DNA of 64,000 nucleotides from JAIBCC01 sp963763855 (GTDB taxonomy: Bacteria > Acidobacteriota > Blastocatellia > Pyrinomonadales > Pyrinomonadaceae): NCBI GenBank assembly GCA_963763855.1, contig CAVXPU010000006.1:62001-126000 (forward strand). Direction: 5' to 3'. A program made the position numbers and the translations under genes. The notes below the pieces were generated by a model that had not been told where the DNA came from, did not search any database, and worked only from the letters and a program-made list of their open reading frames with translations. Positions 8,437 through 18,200 of the stretch are shown piece after piece (position 1 is the stretch's first letter; every line of letters begins with the position of its first letter).

Positions 8437-9828
8437 ATGGCAAAACTCTTAGTAGTTGACGATGAAAATAATCTACGGCTCGTAGTTCAAAAAGAGCTAT
8501 CGCGTTTGGGGCATGATGTTGAAACCGCTTCAGACGGCGAAAAGGCTTGGGTGGCTCTTGAGCAGAACGATTATGATGTTTTACTCTGCGATATTAATAT
8601 GCCAAGGCTCGATGGAATGAGTCTTTTGCGTCGTCTAAAGGAAAAAAGACAAAATCCGCCTGAAGTAATTATGCTGACAGGTCACGCCACTGTTGAATCT
8701 GCGATTGAAGCGATGAAACTTGGTGCTTACGATTATTTAACCAAGCCATATCGGATTACGGAACTAGCTGCCCTCGTTGTACAAGCTGCTGAAAAACAGA
8801 GACTTAAGGTTGATAATCAACGCCTGCGAGCTCAAATTGATCGAAAGAAAGCCTTACCTGAAATTGTTGCGGAATCACCGCAAATGAAGGAAATCCTACG
8901 TCTCGTCCAAAGGGTTGCACAAGCGGATACCTCGGTTTTGATCACGGGTGAATCGGGTACAGGTAAGGAATTGATCGCACAAGCTTTGCACCGTCTGTCA
9001 CCGCGGGCAAATAACGCTTTTGTTGATCTAAACTGTGCGGCTTTGCAAGATACTTTGCTTGAATCGGAGATATTTGGACACGAAGCCGGGGCTTTTTCGG
9101 GAGCAAGGGTTCGCAAACTCGGACTATTTGAAATCGCCAATGGAGGCACACTATTTCTTGACGAAATAATGGAAATGCCGATGGCTTTGCAGTCAAAATT
9201 ATTGCGTGCTTTGGAAACAAAATCATTTTTCCGGGTCGGCGGAGTGAGAAAAGTTGAGATTGATGTGAGATTGGTCGCAGCTACGAATCGTCGCCCTGAA
9301 AATGCTGTGGCGGAAGGAGTTTTCCGTTCGGATTTGTTGTATCGCGTCAATAGTTTTGAGATAAATCTGCCGCCATTGAGAGAGCGTCGTGAGGATATCG
9401 AACCGCTTGCACAATACCTTTTGCAAAAAATTGCCGGTGCGAATGCTCCATATTTATCGGCACAAGCTTTGGAAGCTTTAGGAAATTATCATTGGACGGG
9501 CAACGTTCGCCAGCTTCGTAATTGTTTGGAAAGGGCAGTTCTATTGGCTGACAACGGGCAAATTACCACTCGAGAATTGCCGCCAGAGGTAAATTATCAA
9601 ACGTCTCAGCCGAGTGTTTCTGTTAGCTATGCTTCGCCGCAGATAAATGAAAGTCCGGCTGTTTTCCAGAATGTTTCGCCCGTTGCTTTGCGGGACGTTG
9701 AAAAACAACAGATTTTGGGAGCTTTGGAAAAAACGGGTTGGCATCGTGGCAAAACTGCCGATTTATTAGGAATTTCTCCCTCAACATTGTATCGCCGTTT
9801 GCGTGAATATAATTTAGAAATCAGATAA
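8437..9828 (+). CDS. Sigma-54-dependent response regulator (NtrC family)
   Basis: 463 residues. The receiver domain (1-120) has the acidic pair at residues 9-10, phospho-acceptor Asp52 in LLCDINMP and the LTKP lysine. The AAA+ domain (about 145-370) has Walker A GESGTGKE (171-178), Walker B GTLFLDEI and the sigma-54 contact loop GAFSGA (218-223). A Fis-type helix-turn-helix ends the protein (GWHRGKTADLLGISPSTLYRRL). Phosphorylated by the kinase upstream, it should activate sigma-54 promoters. The contact loop has Ser where most members have Thr (GAFTGA); Ser keeps the hydroxyl and occurs in some natural activators, so activity is expected. It may control the next gene, 23 bp downstream. Confidence 0.95.
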   Translation: MAKLLVVDDENNLRLVVQKELSRLGHDVETASDGEKAWVALEQNDYDVLLCDINMPRLDGMSLLRRLKEKRQNPPEVIMLTGHATVESAIEAMKLGAYDYLTKPYRITELAALVVQAAEKQRLKVDNQRLRAQIDRKKALPEIVAESPQMKEILRLVQRVAQADTSVLITGESGTGKELIAQALHRLSPRANNAFVDLNCAALQDTLLESEIFGHEAGAFSGARVRKLGLFEIANGGTLFLDEIMEMPMALQSKLLRALETKSFFRVGGVRKVEIDVRLVAATNRRPENAVAEGVFRSDLLYRVNSFEINLPPLRERREDIEPLAQYLLQKIAGANAPYLSAQALEALGNYHWTGNVRQLRNCLERAVLLADNGQITTRELPPEVNYQTSQPSVSVSYASPQINESPAVFQNVSPVALRDVEKQQILGALEKTGWHRGKTADLLGISPSTLYRRLREYNLEIR

Positions 9829-9851
9829 ATCTCAAAAAAGTAGGAATTGAT

Positions 9852-10946
9852 ATGAAAATTTATAGATTATTACTGAGCATTATTTTTTTGGTAGCTATGA
9901 CTTCGGCGGCATTCGCCCAACAACGGATGAGCGGAACCGTAATTGACGTAACTGATGGAAAAACAGTAGTTATCGAACTCGGCACAAAAAATAAAGTGAC
10001 CGCACAATTGGATCACATTGAGATTCCTGAACCCGAGCAACCGCTTTCGGAGACGGTTAAAGTGCATCTGCGAAACATGCTTCTTGGAAAGAACGTGGAA
10101 TTTTTTGCCAGAGAAGTTTTGAAAACAAAATTTGTCGGAAAAATGTTTCTTGGTGAAGTTGATGTCAGCCAACAAATGCTTCGGGATGGTGCAGCATGGT
10201 ACGCAGTTTTGGACAAAGACAGACAAAATCCAGCCGAACGCGAGAAATATCAGATCGTAGAATCGCAAGCAAAATTGGAAAAACGGGGTGTTTGGGGTAT
10301 TCAAAATCTAAAAACCGCTTGGGAATTTAGGGCTGAAAAAGCTAAAACCGAACAAATCGGACAAATTAAGCAAGCGGCATTTGTAGAAGATGAAAATCAA
10401 GTGGTTTTGCCAAAAGTTAAACCACAACCTAAAGCTGTTTCACAACCAACGATCTGGGCAGACATCCGAGGTAACAATCCAAAAACATATTTAGGGATTG
10501 ACGGGCTTTTCAACGGCACAAATCCTCAAAGCGGAATTGAATATATCTATACCAATGAATCTGATCTGACTCTGAAAACAAAGGCTCGCTCAATTGAAAA
10601 ATTACAAATTGCGACGGTTTACGCCTATAAGGGAAGCAGTAAAATAATCGAAAAAAACGCTTATTTCATCGGAATTTTATCAACTTCCAAGCAATTTGAA
10701 TTTGTTAAAAAAACTCCGCTGACAATTCAGATCGGCAACCAGCAAACAGCCGCCAAACCACTAATGAGATTTTATGCCGATTCCGATAAATTTATGCAGG
10801 AATTATTAGTTTATCAGGTGGATGCGGCAACTCTTGAAAAATTGCACAAAGCCGAAAATGTTAGCCTAAAATTAGGCACAATCGGCTTAACGGTTAATAC
10901 TCAGAGCAAAACTTTGATTTCCAAATTAATGAAAGTTACGAATTAA
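9852..10946 (+). CDS. Secreted staphylococcal-nuclease-like protein with degenerate active site
   Basis: 364 residues. A signal peptide covers about residues 1-22 (cleavage near AFAQQ). Residues 24-155 match the thermonuclease OB-fold: a SGTVIDVTDGKTVVIEL start, an IPEPEQP turn and the C-terminal helix with AEREKYQIVESQAKLEKRGVWG. The active-site residues look changed. The arginine before the turn is missing (QLDHIEIPEP), the metal-binding Asp of VDTPE is Glu, and the region of the second catalytic arginine reads KFVGKMFLGEV. So it probably has weak or no nuclease activity. Residues 190-364 are an unassigned beta-rich domain. It may form an operon with the two-component pair; a terminator follows at once. 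Confidence 0.65.
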   Translation: MKIYRLLLSIIFLVAMTSAAFAQQRMSGTVIDVTDGKTVVIELGTKNKVTAQLDHIEIPEPEQPLSETVKVHLRNMLLGKNVEFFAREVLKTKFVGKMFLGEVDVSQQMLRDGAAWYAVLDKDRQNPAEREKYQIVESQAKLEKRGVWGIQNLKTAWEFRAEKAKTEQIGQIKQAAFVEDENQVVLPKVKPQPKAVSQPTIWADIRGNNPKTYLGIDGLFNGTNPQSGIEYIYTNESDLTLKTKARSIEKLQIATVYAYKGSSKIIEKNAYFIGILSTSKQFEFVKKTPLTIQIGNQQTAAKPLMRFYADSDKFMQELLVYQVDAATLEKLHKAENVSLKLGTIGLTVNTQSKTLISKLMKVTN

Positions 10947-10971
10947 TTTGAAAGCAAAATTAAAATGAAAG

Positions 10972-10997
10972 AGACGGTTGAGAGCCGTCTTTTTTTT
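10972..10997 (+). terminator. Rho-independent terminator
   Basis: Stem AGACGG (10972-10977) pairs with CCGTCT (10985-10990) and is followed by a run of eight T. It lies 25 bp after the stop of the nuclease-like gene on the same strand. Confidence 0.85.
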
Positions 10998-10999
10998 AT

Positions 11000-11026
11000 G
11001 TAACGCAGGCATCTTGCCTTCGTTAC
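11000..11026. repeat. Intergenic palindrome between convergent genes
   Basis: GTAACGCAGGCA (11000-11011) and TGCCTTCGTTAC (11015-11026) pair at 11 of 12 positions around a TCT loop. It abuts the stop codon of the minus-strand ABC transporter gene. On the minus strand the hairpin is not followed by T residues, so it looks more like a repetitive palindromic element than a terminator. Confidence 0.6.
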
Positions 11027-11027
11027 G

Positions 11028-12785
11028 CTAGTCAGTAGCGTCCAGTTCTTCTTCCAAAAGCTGCCGATTGTAAAGCTCGGCGTATTCTCCTTCAAGCTTT
11101 AACAGATCATCGTGAGTGCCGCGTTCGATTATTTTTCCGTCAGCCAAAACGCATATCAAATCAGCATCTTTGACGGTAGAAGTGCGGTGAGAAACGATGA
11201 GAGTTGTTCGATTTTCACGAACTTCGCGAAGTCCATGTAAGATCTTTTCTTCAGTATAAGTATCAACCGCCGAAAGCGAATCATCAAGAATCAAAATTCG
11301 CGGATTACGCATTACAGCTCTAGCAATCGCAGTTCGCTGCTTTTGACCGCCCGAAAGCGAGATTCCGCGTTCGCCAACGAGCTGTTTGTATTTGTATGGA
11401 AAACCCTCAATGTCCTCCGCTAAACCGGCAATCTCAGCGGAAGCTTTAATCTCAGTTTCTGAATCCTGAATAGTAAATGTTGAATCATCAACACCAAAAG
11501 CAATGTTTTCTGCAATCGTATCGGAAAATAAAAACGTCTCCTGCGGTACAACTCCAATCGACTTTCGCAATTGCTCGAGCGGATAATTTTTAACTGAAAT
11601 GCCATCAACTAAAACGCTTTCTTCCGGAGCGTCTAAAAGTCTGGGGATCAGACTGATCAGTGTTGACTTGCCGCTTCCTGTTTTTCCAACAAAAGCTACT
11701 GTTTCGCCTTGGTTTATCTTCAAATTTATGTTTTGCAAAACAGGTTTGCCGTTGTATGCGAAATTTAGATTGCGAAATTCAATTTCGCCTTTAATTGAAT
11801 CCTGCTCTGCCGCATGTTCAGAATCTCTGATAGCTGGAACGGTTTCCAAAATGGCGTTAAAGCGTTTGAGGCTGGCAGTTCCGCGTTGGTAAAGATTTAC
11901 GACGTAGCCAAGTGCGATAAGATACCAAATCATCCTTTGCAGATAAAGAATAAACGCCGTAAAATCGCCCGCCGTAATTTCCTGACGTATAGCCATCGGC
12001 ACCCCAACCGCAACAATGATCACAAATCCCAACCCGATAAAAAACATCAAAAGCGGACGCATTGCCGCCGAATATTTTACGAGCGTTAAGTTTTGCGAAG
12101 CGTATTCGCGATTTAATTTTTGGAATTTTTCAATTTCCGCGTCTTCCTGGGCATACGCCCTGACGACTCTTACACCCGAAAGATTCTCTTGAGCAGTTGC
12201 TGTAATTGAAGAGAAAAACTCTTGAATTTTTTCAAAGCGAACATGGATTTGTTGTCCCAAAATTTTTACCGTAAGCGATACAAGAGGCATTGTAATGAAC
12301 AGTAAAAGCGTGAGTTTTACACTGATATTGAGCATAATCGGCAAGCAAATCGCGAGTGCGAAAACTGCCTGGCACGAATAAAGAATCATTGGTCCGACGA
12401 TTTGCCGGGCTGCCCCGAGATCATTCGTCGCACGAGCCATTAAATCGCCAACCCGGTTATTCTGAAAAAATTCTAGCGGCTGATCAACCAATGCGGCATA
12501 GTAATCGCGTCGCATGTCGTATTCGATATGGCGGGAAGTATTAATTAGCAAACGGCGTTGCCAAAAGAGGAAAATTCCGCTGATGATATTGACCGCTAAA
12601 ATAACTAAAGGGTGGTAAATCGCTTTTTGCCAAGTAATTCCCTTACTCAAATCGTCAACCGCCTGCCCCACCAAATACGGCACCAGCAAGCCAAACAACA
12701 TTCCAAGCAAAATAAAGATAATGCCCCAAACAATGCTTGATTTATAAGGCAAAAAGTATTTTGCAAATTTCTTAATTTCTTCCAT
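11028..12785 (-). CDS. ABC exporter half-transporter (membrane domain fused to ATPase)
   Basis: 585 residues. The N-terminal six-helix ABC transporter membrane domain covers about residues 1-310 and starts FAKYFLPYKSSIVWGIIF. The nucleotide-binding domain follows, with Walker A GKTGSGKST, signature LSGGQKQR, Walker B ILILDDSLSAVD and the switch histidine in VSHR. It is expected to act as a dimer in the inner membrane. Its closest-looking relatives are the MdlB/YheH and lipid or drug exporter group, but the substrate cannot be told. Its start at 12785 shares one base with the stop of the upstream thioesterase gene, so the two are coupled. Confidence 0.93.
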   Translation of the reverse strand: MEEIKKFAKYFLPYKSSIVWGIIFILLGMLFGLLVPYLVGQAVDDLSKGITWQKAIYHPLVILAVNIISGIFLFWQRRLLINTSRHIEYDMRRDYYAALVDQPLEFFQNNRVGDLMARATNDLGAARQIVGPMILYSCQAVFALAICLPIMLNISVKLTLLLFITMPLVSLTVKILGQQIHVRFEKIQEFFSSITATAQENLSGVRVVRAYAQEDAEIEKFQKLNREYASQNLTLVKYSAAMRPLLMFFIGLGFVIIVAVGVPMAIRQEITAGDFTAFILYLQRMIWYLIALGYVVNLYQRGTASLKRFNAILETVPAIRDSEHAAEQDSIKGEIEFRNLNFAYNGKPVLQNINLKINQGETVAFVGKTGSGKSTLISLIPRLLDAPEESVLVDGISVKNYPLEQLRKSIGVVPQETFLFSDTIAENIAFGVDDSTFTIQDSETEIKASAEIAGLAEDIEGFPYKYKQLVGERGISLSGGQKQRTAIARAVMRNPRILILDDSLSAVDTYTEEKILHGLREVRENRTTLIVSHRTSTVKDADLICVLADGKIIERGTHDDLLKLEGEYAELYNRQLLEEELDATD

Positions 12786-13192
12786 TAAACTATTGAATAC
12801 GTTGAAAGTGCCGTTGCAATTTGCTTGCCGCTTTCGCTATGAACTTCTGCTGAAACGGTAATAAGGCGTTTGCCTGCTCTCACAATTTTGGCTGTGCAAA
12901 TACTCGTTTCATCTACCAGCGAGCGAAGATAGTGAATTGTTAAATCAACTGTTACCGCTTTTTGGGAAATTCCGATTTTAGCGATGACGGCAAATGCGGT
13001 TGTTGTATCGATCAAACTTGCGGTCGCTCCGCCGTGCAATAACCCGTAAGGCTGGCGTAATTCATTCTTAAAAGGCATCTTCAAAATCGCTTTATCCGCA
13101 TCGATTTCTACGAGCTCAATACCTAAATGCTGCAAATATGGAGTTGCTTTAATGCCCTCGCTAATTAATTTTCTATCTTCTTTGCTAATCAT
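12785..13192 (-). CDS. PaaI-type hotdog-fold thioesterase
   Basis: Hydrolyses acyl-CoA thioesters, probably aromatic or short-chain. With the ATG at 13190-13192 (MISKEDRKLI) the product is 135 residues, the normal PaaI length. A longer open frame reaches 13402 but only translates across the neighbouring gene in another frame. The GLLHGGATASLIDTTTAFAV segment is the hotdog helix with the HGG catalytic motif, followed by TVDLTIHYLRS and GKRLITVSAEVHSE strands. It overlaps the upstream lipoprotein gene by 8 bp and the downstream ABC gene by 1 bp, so the three genes form one tight operon. Confidence 0.85.
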   Translation of the reverse strand: MISKEDRKLISEGIKATPYLQHLGIELVEIDADKAILKMPFKNELRQPYGLLHGGATASLIDTTTAFAVIAKIGISQKAVTVDLTIHYLRSLVDETSICTAKIVRAGKRLITVSAEVHSESGKQIATALSTYSIV

Positions 13193-13871
13193 TTCCTGTT
13201 TTACCAGACCTAAATTCCTCGGCAGAAACTTTGCGAAAATCTTTCGGGATTTCAAAGATATTTTCGTCCACCTGCAGTTTGATATTCTGAATTTCCATCG
13301 AGTAAACCATTTCCCGCCGCTCTCCTTCAATACTGTAAAACTCTTGCTTAACGGGCATTTTGTAGTTTTCGTCAACAAAAATAATCGATTCGGACGATTC
13401 AAAGCTAACCCGGTATTTGGTCAGCCCATTTTCTACTCCCAGGTTTTCATATGCGACATCCGTTTTTTGATTAAGCCATTCGATCGTCAAAAAATCATTC
13501 AAACTCTCGGCTGCCGCATTTCCCGTCTTTGTTTTCGGAGTATTTTCAACATAAATCTTTCTTCCAAAATCTATGTAAAAAGTCTTATTGGCGGCATTTT
13601 GCAGAGTGGCAATTTCCCCATTCTTAATTACAGTTCGCCCACTACTTCGATAAAAAAAAAGTCTTTCCTCAGTTTCTTGGTTTTTGATCAGGAATTCAGC
13701 TTGAAAGATTTCAGGTTCTCTGGTCGAAAAAGGAACTTCGCTTTTAATTTCCGAAACGTTGGTTTGAATTTGCGAACTATTCGAATTCGAAGAAGCCTGC
13801 CAGAATCTGCACGATGAGCAAAAAGCGAGTGCGAAAACTAAGAAAATTTTGCAAAAATTAGACGAAAACAT
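13185..13871 (-). CDS. Probable exported lipoprotein, possibly LolA-like fold
   Basis: 228 residues. The N-terminus MFSSNFCKIFLVFALAFCSSC is a signal peptide; the cysteine at residue 21 in FCSSC could be lipidated, though the lipobox is poor. The rest alternates short strands (AEFLIKNQ, RTVIKNGEIATL, SIIFVDENYKMPVKQEFYS) and ends NIFEIPKDFRKVSAEEF. This resembles the beta-sheet pattern of LolA/LolB-type and outer-membrane lipoprotein-sorting proteins. That is a fold impression, not a recognised family match. It is the first gene of the operon with the thioesterase and ABC exporter, so a role in lipid or lipoprotein traffic is possible. Confidence 0.6.
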   Translation of the reverse strand: MFSSNFCKIFLVFALAFCSSCRFWQASSNSNSSQIQTNVSEIKSEVPFSTREPEIFQAEFLIKNQETEERLFFYRSSGRTVIKNGEIATLQNAANKTFYIDFGRKIYVENTPKTKTGNAAAESLNDFLTIEWLNQKTDVAYENLGVENGLTKYRVSFESSESIIFVDENYKMPVKQEFYSIEGERREMVYSMEIQNIKLQVDENIFEIPKDFRKVSAEEFRSGKTGND

Positions 13872-13996
13872 TTAAAGCCAAATTTTATCACAGACGAAAT
13901 TTGATGAGAATTAAGGAAAGTCGAATGATTGGGCAACAAAATTCCGGTTCGCTAAAAAATTATTGATACGGTAAAATTTACCTAAAGTGCGGTTAT

Positions 13997-14022
13997 CGCA
14001 AATCTAAATTCGCAAATCTAAA
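13997..14022. repeat. Short tandem word repeat upstream of ribBA
   Basis: CGCAAATCTAAA occurs at 13997-14008 and again at 14011-14022, a 14-nt period made of two 7-nt words. It lies 8 to 33 bp before the ribBA start. No riboswitch-like conserved core was seen in this short leader. Confidence 0.6.
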
Positions 14023-14029
14023 ATCGAAA

Positions 14030-15157
14030 ATGCCACTTTCCAGAATTGAAGAAGCCGTAGAAGACATTCGCAGCGGCAAAATGATAATTATTGTTGACGA
14101 TGAAGACCGTGAAAATGAGGGCGACTTGGTTTGTGCGGCGGAAAAAATTACGCCGGAAATCATCAATTTCATGGCGGTTCACGGTCGCGGTTTGATTTGC
14201 CTGCCATTGACGGAAGAGCGTTGCGATTTTCTACAGCTTTCTCCGCAAACTACTGAAAACACATCAGGTTTCGGCACTGCATTCACTATTTCAATCGAGG
14301 CAAAAGAAGGCGTTACGACTGGGATTTCGGCTGCTGACCGGGCGAAAACGATTCTCACGGCAGTTTCGCCGATGTCAACCGCAAATGATCTTGCACGTCC
14401 GGGACATATTTTTCCGCTTCGTGCCAAAAATGGCGGTGTATTGGTAAGAGTCGGGCAAACCGAAGCAAGTGTTGACATTGCGAGAATCGCAGGATTGAAT
14501 CCGTCCGGGGTAATTTGCGAAATAATGAATAATGACGGGACGATGGCACGCTTACCGGAGCTTGAAATTTATGCTGAAAAACACGATTTGAAGATTATAA
14601 GTGTTGCAGATTTGGTGCGTTATCGAATTCAGAAAGAAAAGTTAGTCAGGCGAATAGTTGAAACTGATTTGCCGACCGATTTTGGCACGTTTCGCGTGAT
14701 TGCTTATGAAAATGTTGTAAACAAGGAAACGCATTTGGCGATAACTTTAGGGGATGTTTCGCGGACAACCGAAAGCGTGCCTGTTCGCGTCCAAACCGAG
14801 AACATTACGTTTGCGATGTTTGGGTCAAAAATTGGAGAAGCGAGTTTGGCGATGCAATCTTCGCTTAAGAAAATTTCGGAGAAAGGCTTCGGCGTGATTT
14901 TGTATCTTCGGCAAAAAGAACATAATTTAGATTTAATTCATCAGCTTGAAACCTATAAATTAATGCAAGAAAAGGGTTTAAACTTTTCCGATGCCCGTAA
15001 AGAAACAGGCTATGGCAGGCATCGGGATTATGGAATCGGTGCTCAAATTCTCAATGATTTAGGTATCAGGAAAATCAGTTTGCTAACCAATCATCCCCCA
15101 AAAGTAACTGCCCTAGACGCATTTAATTTGGAAATAACCGAAATAGTTTCGCTCTAA
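14030..15157 (+). CDS. ribBA: RibBA-type protein: DHBP synthase with degenerate GTP cyclohydrolase II domain
   Basis: 375 residues. Residues 1-205 are 3,4-dihydroxy-2-butanone-4-phosphate synthase, which makes the four-carbon unit of riboflavin from ribulose 5-phosphate. Acidic loop DDEDRENEGD (23-32) and RPGHIFPLRA (123-132) are present. The segment around 141-146 reads VGQTEA, with Gln where E. coli RibB has metal-binding His153; I believe Gln occurs in other RibBA proteins but cannot check. Residues 210-375 align with GTP cyclohydrolase II (LPTDFGTFRV, LLTNHPPKV). The segment that should carry the three zinc cysteines (about 255-270) has none. This half probably cannot open GTP, as in the RibBX variants described in Proteobacteria. 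Confidence 0.9.
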   Translation: MPLSRIEEAVEDIRSGKMIIIVDDEDRENEGDLVCAAEKITPEIINFMAVHGRGLICLPLTEERCDFLQLSPQTTENTSGFGTAFTISIEAKEGVTTGISAADRAKTILTAVSPMSTANDLARPGHIFPLRAKNGGVLVRVGQTEASVDIARIAGLNPSGVICEIMNNDGTMARLPELEIYAEKHDLKIISVADLVRYRIQKEKLVRRIVETDLPTDFGTFRVIAYENVVNKETHLAITLGDVSRTTESVPVRVQTENITFAMFGSKIGEASLAMQSSLKKISEKGFGVILYLRQKEHNLDLIHQLETYKLMQEKGLNFSDARKETGYGRHRDYGIGAQILNDLGIRKISLLTNHPPKVTALDAFNLEITEIVSL

Positions 15158-15255
15158 ATTTATCGGGCTTTTGGAAAACTTAAAAGAATGTAGTTTTCGA
15201 TGATATAATCGAAAGTCAAATTGGCGTTACCCCGTTCATCCATCCATATAAGAGT

Positions 15256-18200
15256 ATGCCCAATAAGAATATGTCAGACGAAAAACAAACAAAACCTATT
15301 AAGAAAAGCAGATCACTTTGGCGTTGGCTCATGCTTTTTCTGGGGGCTTTGTGCGTTTTAGTTTTGCTCGGATTTATCGGCGTATTTATTGCATTCAAAA
15401 CAGGTTACGTTGACAGTTACATCAAAAATGCTTTGATTGAGAGATTTATCGATTTTGGGATTAAGGCTGAAATTGAAAATGTTAAAACAACCATTTCGCC
15501 TACTACTGCCGAACTTACAAACCTACAATTTTTTGATGAGCAAACAGGTGAAAAACTAGCCAAAATAGACAAACTGAAAATCGATCTGACGCTCGTAAAT
15601 ATTTGGGGTTTGCGTTCTGCACGAGAGATAAATATTAATTCTACAGATGTTGAAGGTTTGGAAGTTTGGGTTAAATTTGATGAAAAAGGTAATTCAAATT
15701 TTTCTAATCTAAAATTTAAGGTTGAAGAAGATTCAAATCTTAAAGTTTCGCTGGCTTCGATGAATTTTAATCTCAAAGACGCGATTGTTCATTATGGCGA
15801 TGAAATGCGGAAGATTTCGGGAACGGCGAAAAGTATTAAGATATTGGTTGAACCTGAAAATCCCGAAACTGCTGAAAAAGAACGCCGCTACAAATTCGAT
15901 TTATCTTCGGAAAAATCAATCTTTGTTTACAATGAAAAACCAATTGAACCGATTGATGTTTACGCAAAAGGGATTGCGGATAAAAACGGTGCGGAAATCA
16001 GCAGTTTGAGGATCAAAACCCCGATTGGCGAATCATTTTTATCGGGAACTGTCACGGATTGGAAACTGCCGAAATATGATTTGAAAATTACTTCAACGAT
16101 TGATTTGCAGCAGACCGCAACACTTTTACCAAGCGGAACTGCTCTTCGCGGGTTTGGCAATTTTGAAGGAACCGTCACCGGCGAAGGCGAAAAATATTCG
16201 ATAAATGGCGAAGTTACATCTGAATCCCTCGCCGCTTCAAACATTATTTTGAAGGGTTTGCAGGTGAATACCAAGATCGATGGAGAAAATTCGATCTACG
16301 AGGGAAACGGAAAAGCGATTGCCGAAATGCTCACATTTGAAGATTTTCGAATAGATTTTCCGCAGCTAATCGGTAAAGTTCGCGGCAATGGAACAGACTT
16401 TAAGTGGTTTGGCGAATTACAGGCTGCTTCTGCAAAATCGCCGAATGGAACTCTTGCAAGCTTATTCATTTCGGATGCCGTAGCCGAATATAAAGACAAG
16501 CAGTTTTCTGCAGATTTTGGCACTTTGCGGGCAGGCAAATTTACCTCGGAAGATTTGATTGCCGAAAATATAAGAACTCAAAATCTCAAATTTTCTACTG
16601 TCAACGGTGTTACAAATATTAATGCTCCAAATGTTCAGGCAAATGTCGTGAAAGCCGAAGGAGTTGAGATTGGCGGAGTAAATGCCAATGGCGTAAAAGT
16701 TGTTAACAATGGCGGTAAGACTTCCGCCGAAATTAATAATTTGCAAGCCAAAAATTTGCGAACTGCTGATGCTCAATTAAACAATGTCAAGGCAAATGGT
16801 GTAAACGTAACATCGCAAAACGGCTCGACTGATGTGCAGGCGAAAAATGTTGAGGCTGACGGACTAAATGCTGAAAACACAAAGGTAAATGGATTAAAAG
16901 CCGGAGAAGTTGACGTTAAAATTCGCGGTAATCAAACGGACATTCAAGCAAGGAATGTTCAATCGACAGGAGTTGACGCAGACGGAGCAAAGGTTGGGGC
17001 GGCTCAGGCAAGCAATGTTAATGTCACAATTCGCGGTAATCAGACGGACGTTTATTCAGACACTTTGAAGGTAGCTAGAGTAGAAACTGACGCGGCTATT
17101 TTGGGAAGTTTGAATATTGCAGGAGTTCGCTTGAAAATTATTCAAGGCAGAATTGAAGGCACTTCGGGCGATATTGATGCGGGAAATGTTGATTTAAAAA
17201 GCAACGGAAAATTAGAAAATGCCAAGCTTTATAAACCAATTTTTGTGCTTGAGCCTTCGGGACGTTATCGGGCGAGCATGGATATGAGCCTCGGCGGCGG
17301 CACGCTTGGAAGCGTTAAGCTCGGAGCGGCGAAAGCTTCTGTAATTGCTGATAACGATAAAGTTACGCTCAATAATTTGAGTGCGGCGGTGATGGATGGC
17401 ACGGTAAATGGTAATGCCGTGATCGCGATGAATCAACGAAATTCATCGAAAGTTGACGCGGATTTTAGTGGTCTTGATTTAGGTAAATTGATCGCTTTGC
17501 AAGGCGGAAAAGTGATGCCGATTACCGGCGAAACTACGGGCAAGGTCAACCTCACGTTTTTTGGTACAGACTTCAAATCAGCCAGCGGAACTCTAGTTGC
17601 TGATTTCAAAGCAAATGCGGGAACTGCCGAACGCGGACTGGTTCCGGTTAATGGAAACTTGGGTTTGAAAGCGATTAACGGACTTTTTGATGTAGATTAC
17701 GCAAATTTGAATACTGAAAAGAGTAAGCTCAATGCGACCGGAAAATTCGATCTTCGCGGAAACAATTCAAATCTTACGCTGGCACTTGATTCTAGTGATG
17801 CTACTGAAATTGAGCGTCTGCTAAAGGTTTTTAACGTTTCGCCTGAATTGGAGCAACAACTCGCCGATAATCAAATCACATTCGCAGGAAATTTGAAGTT
17901 TAACGGCACATTGACGGGCAATTTCGATAATCCCAATATCGATGGGCAAGCGATGCTGGATTCAATTGCGATGCGTGGCAGAGAATTGGGAATGCTTTCA
18001 ACGAAGATTTTGGTTTCACAAAATTTGGTTGAATTGCAGAATGGAAACTTGCGTGAGCGAAATGGCGGATTTACCGAATTTAATATTTCAATCCCGCAAA
18101 CAGGCAAAAACAATATTTCCGTTCAGGCAAAACTTACACGCGTAAATACGGGAAATCTGCTTGCCGCTTTGCCGCTTGAAAAATATTTACCTGCAAAGTT

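Noticed and set aside
12785..13402. 205-residue version of the thioesterase
   Set aside because: The extra N-terminus overlaps the neighbouring lipoprotein gene and has no thioesterase similarity; the shorter 135-residue form is the normal family length.
13872..14029. Possible FMN riboswitch before ribBA
   Set aside because: The leader is only about 158 bp, with a word repeat, and shows none of the conserved FMN aptamer blocks.
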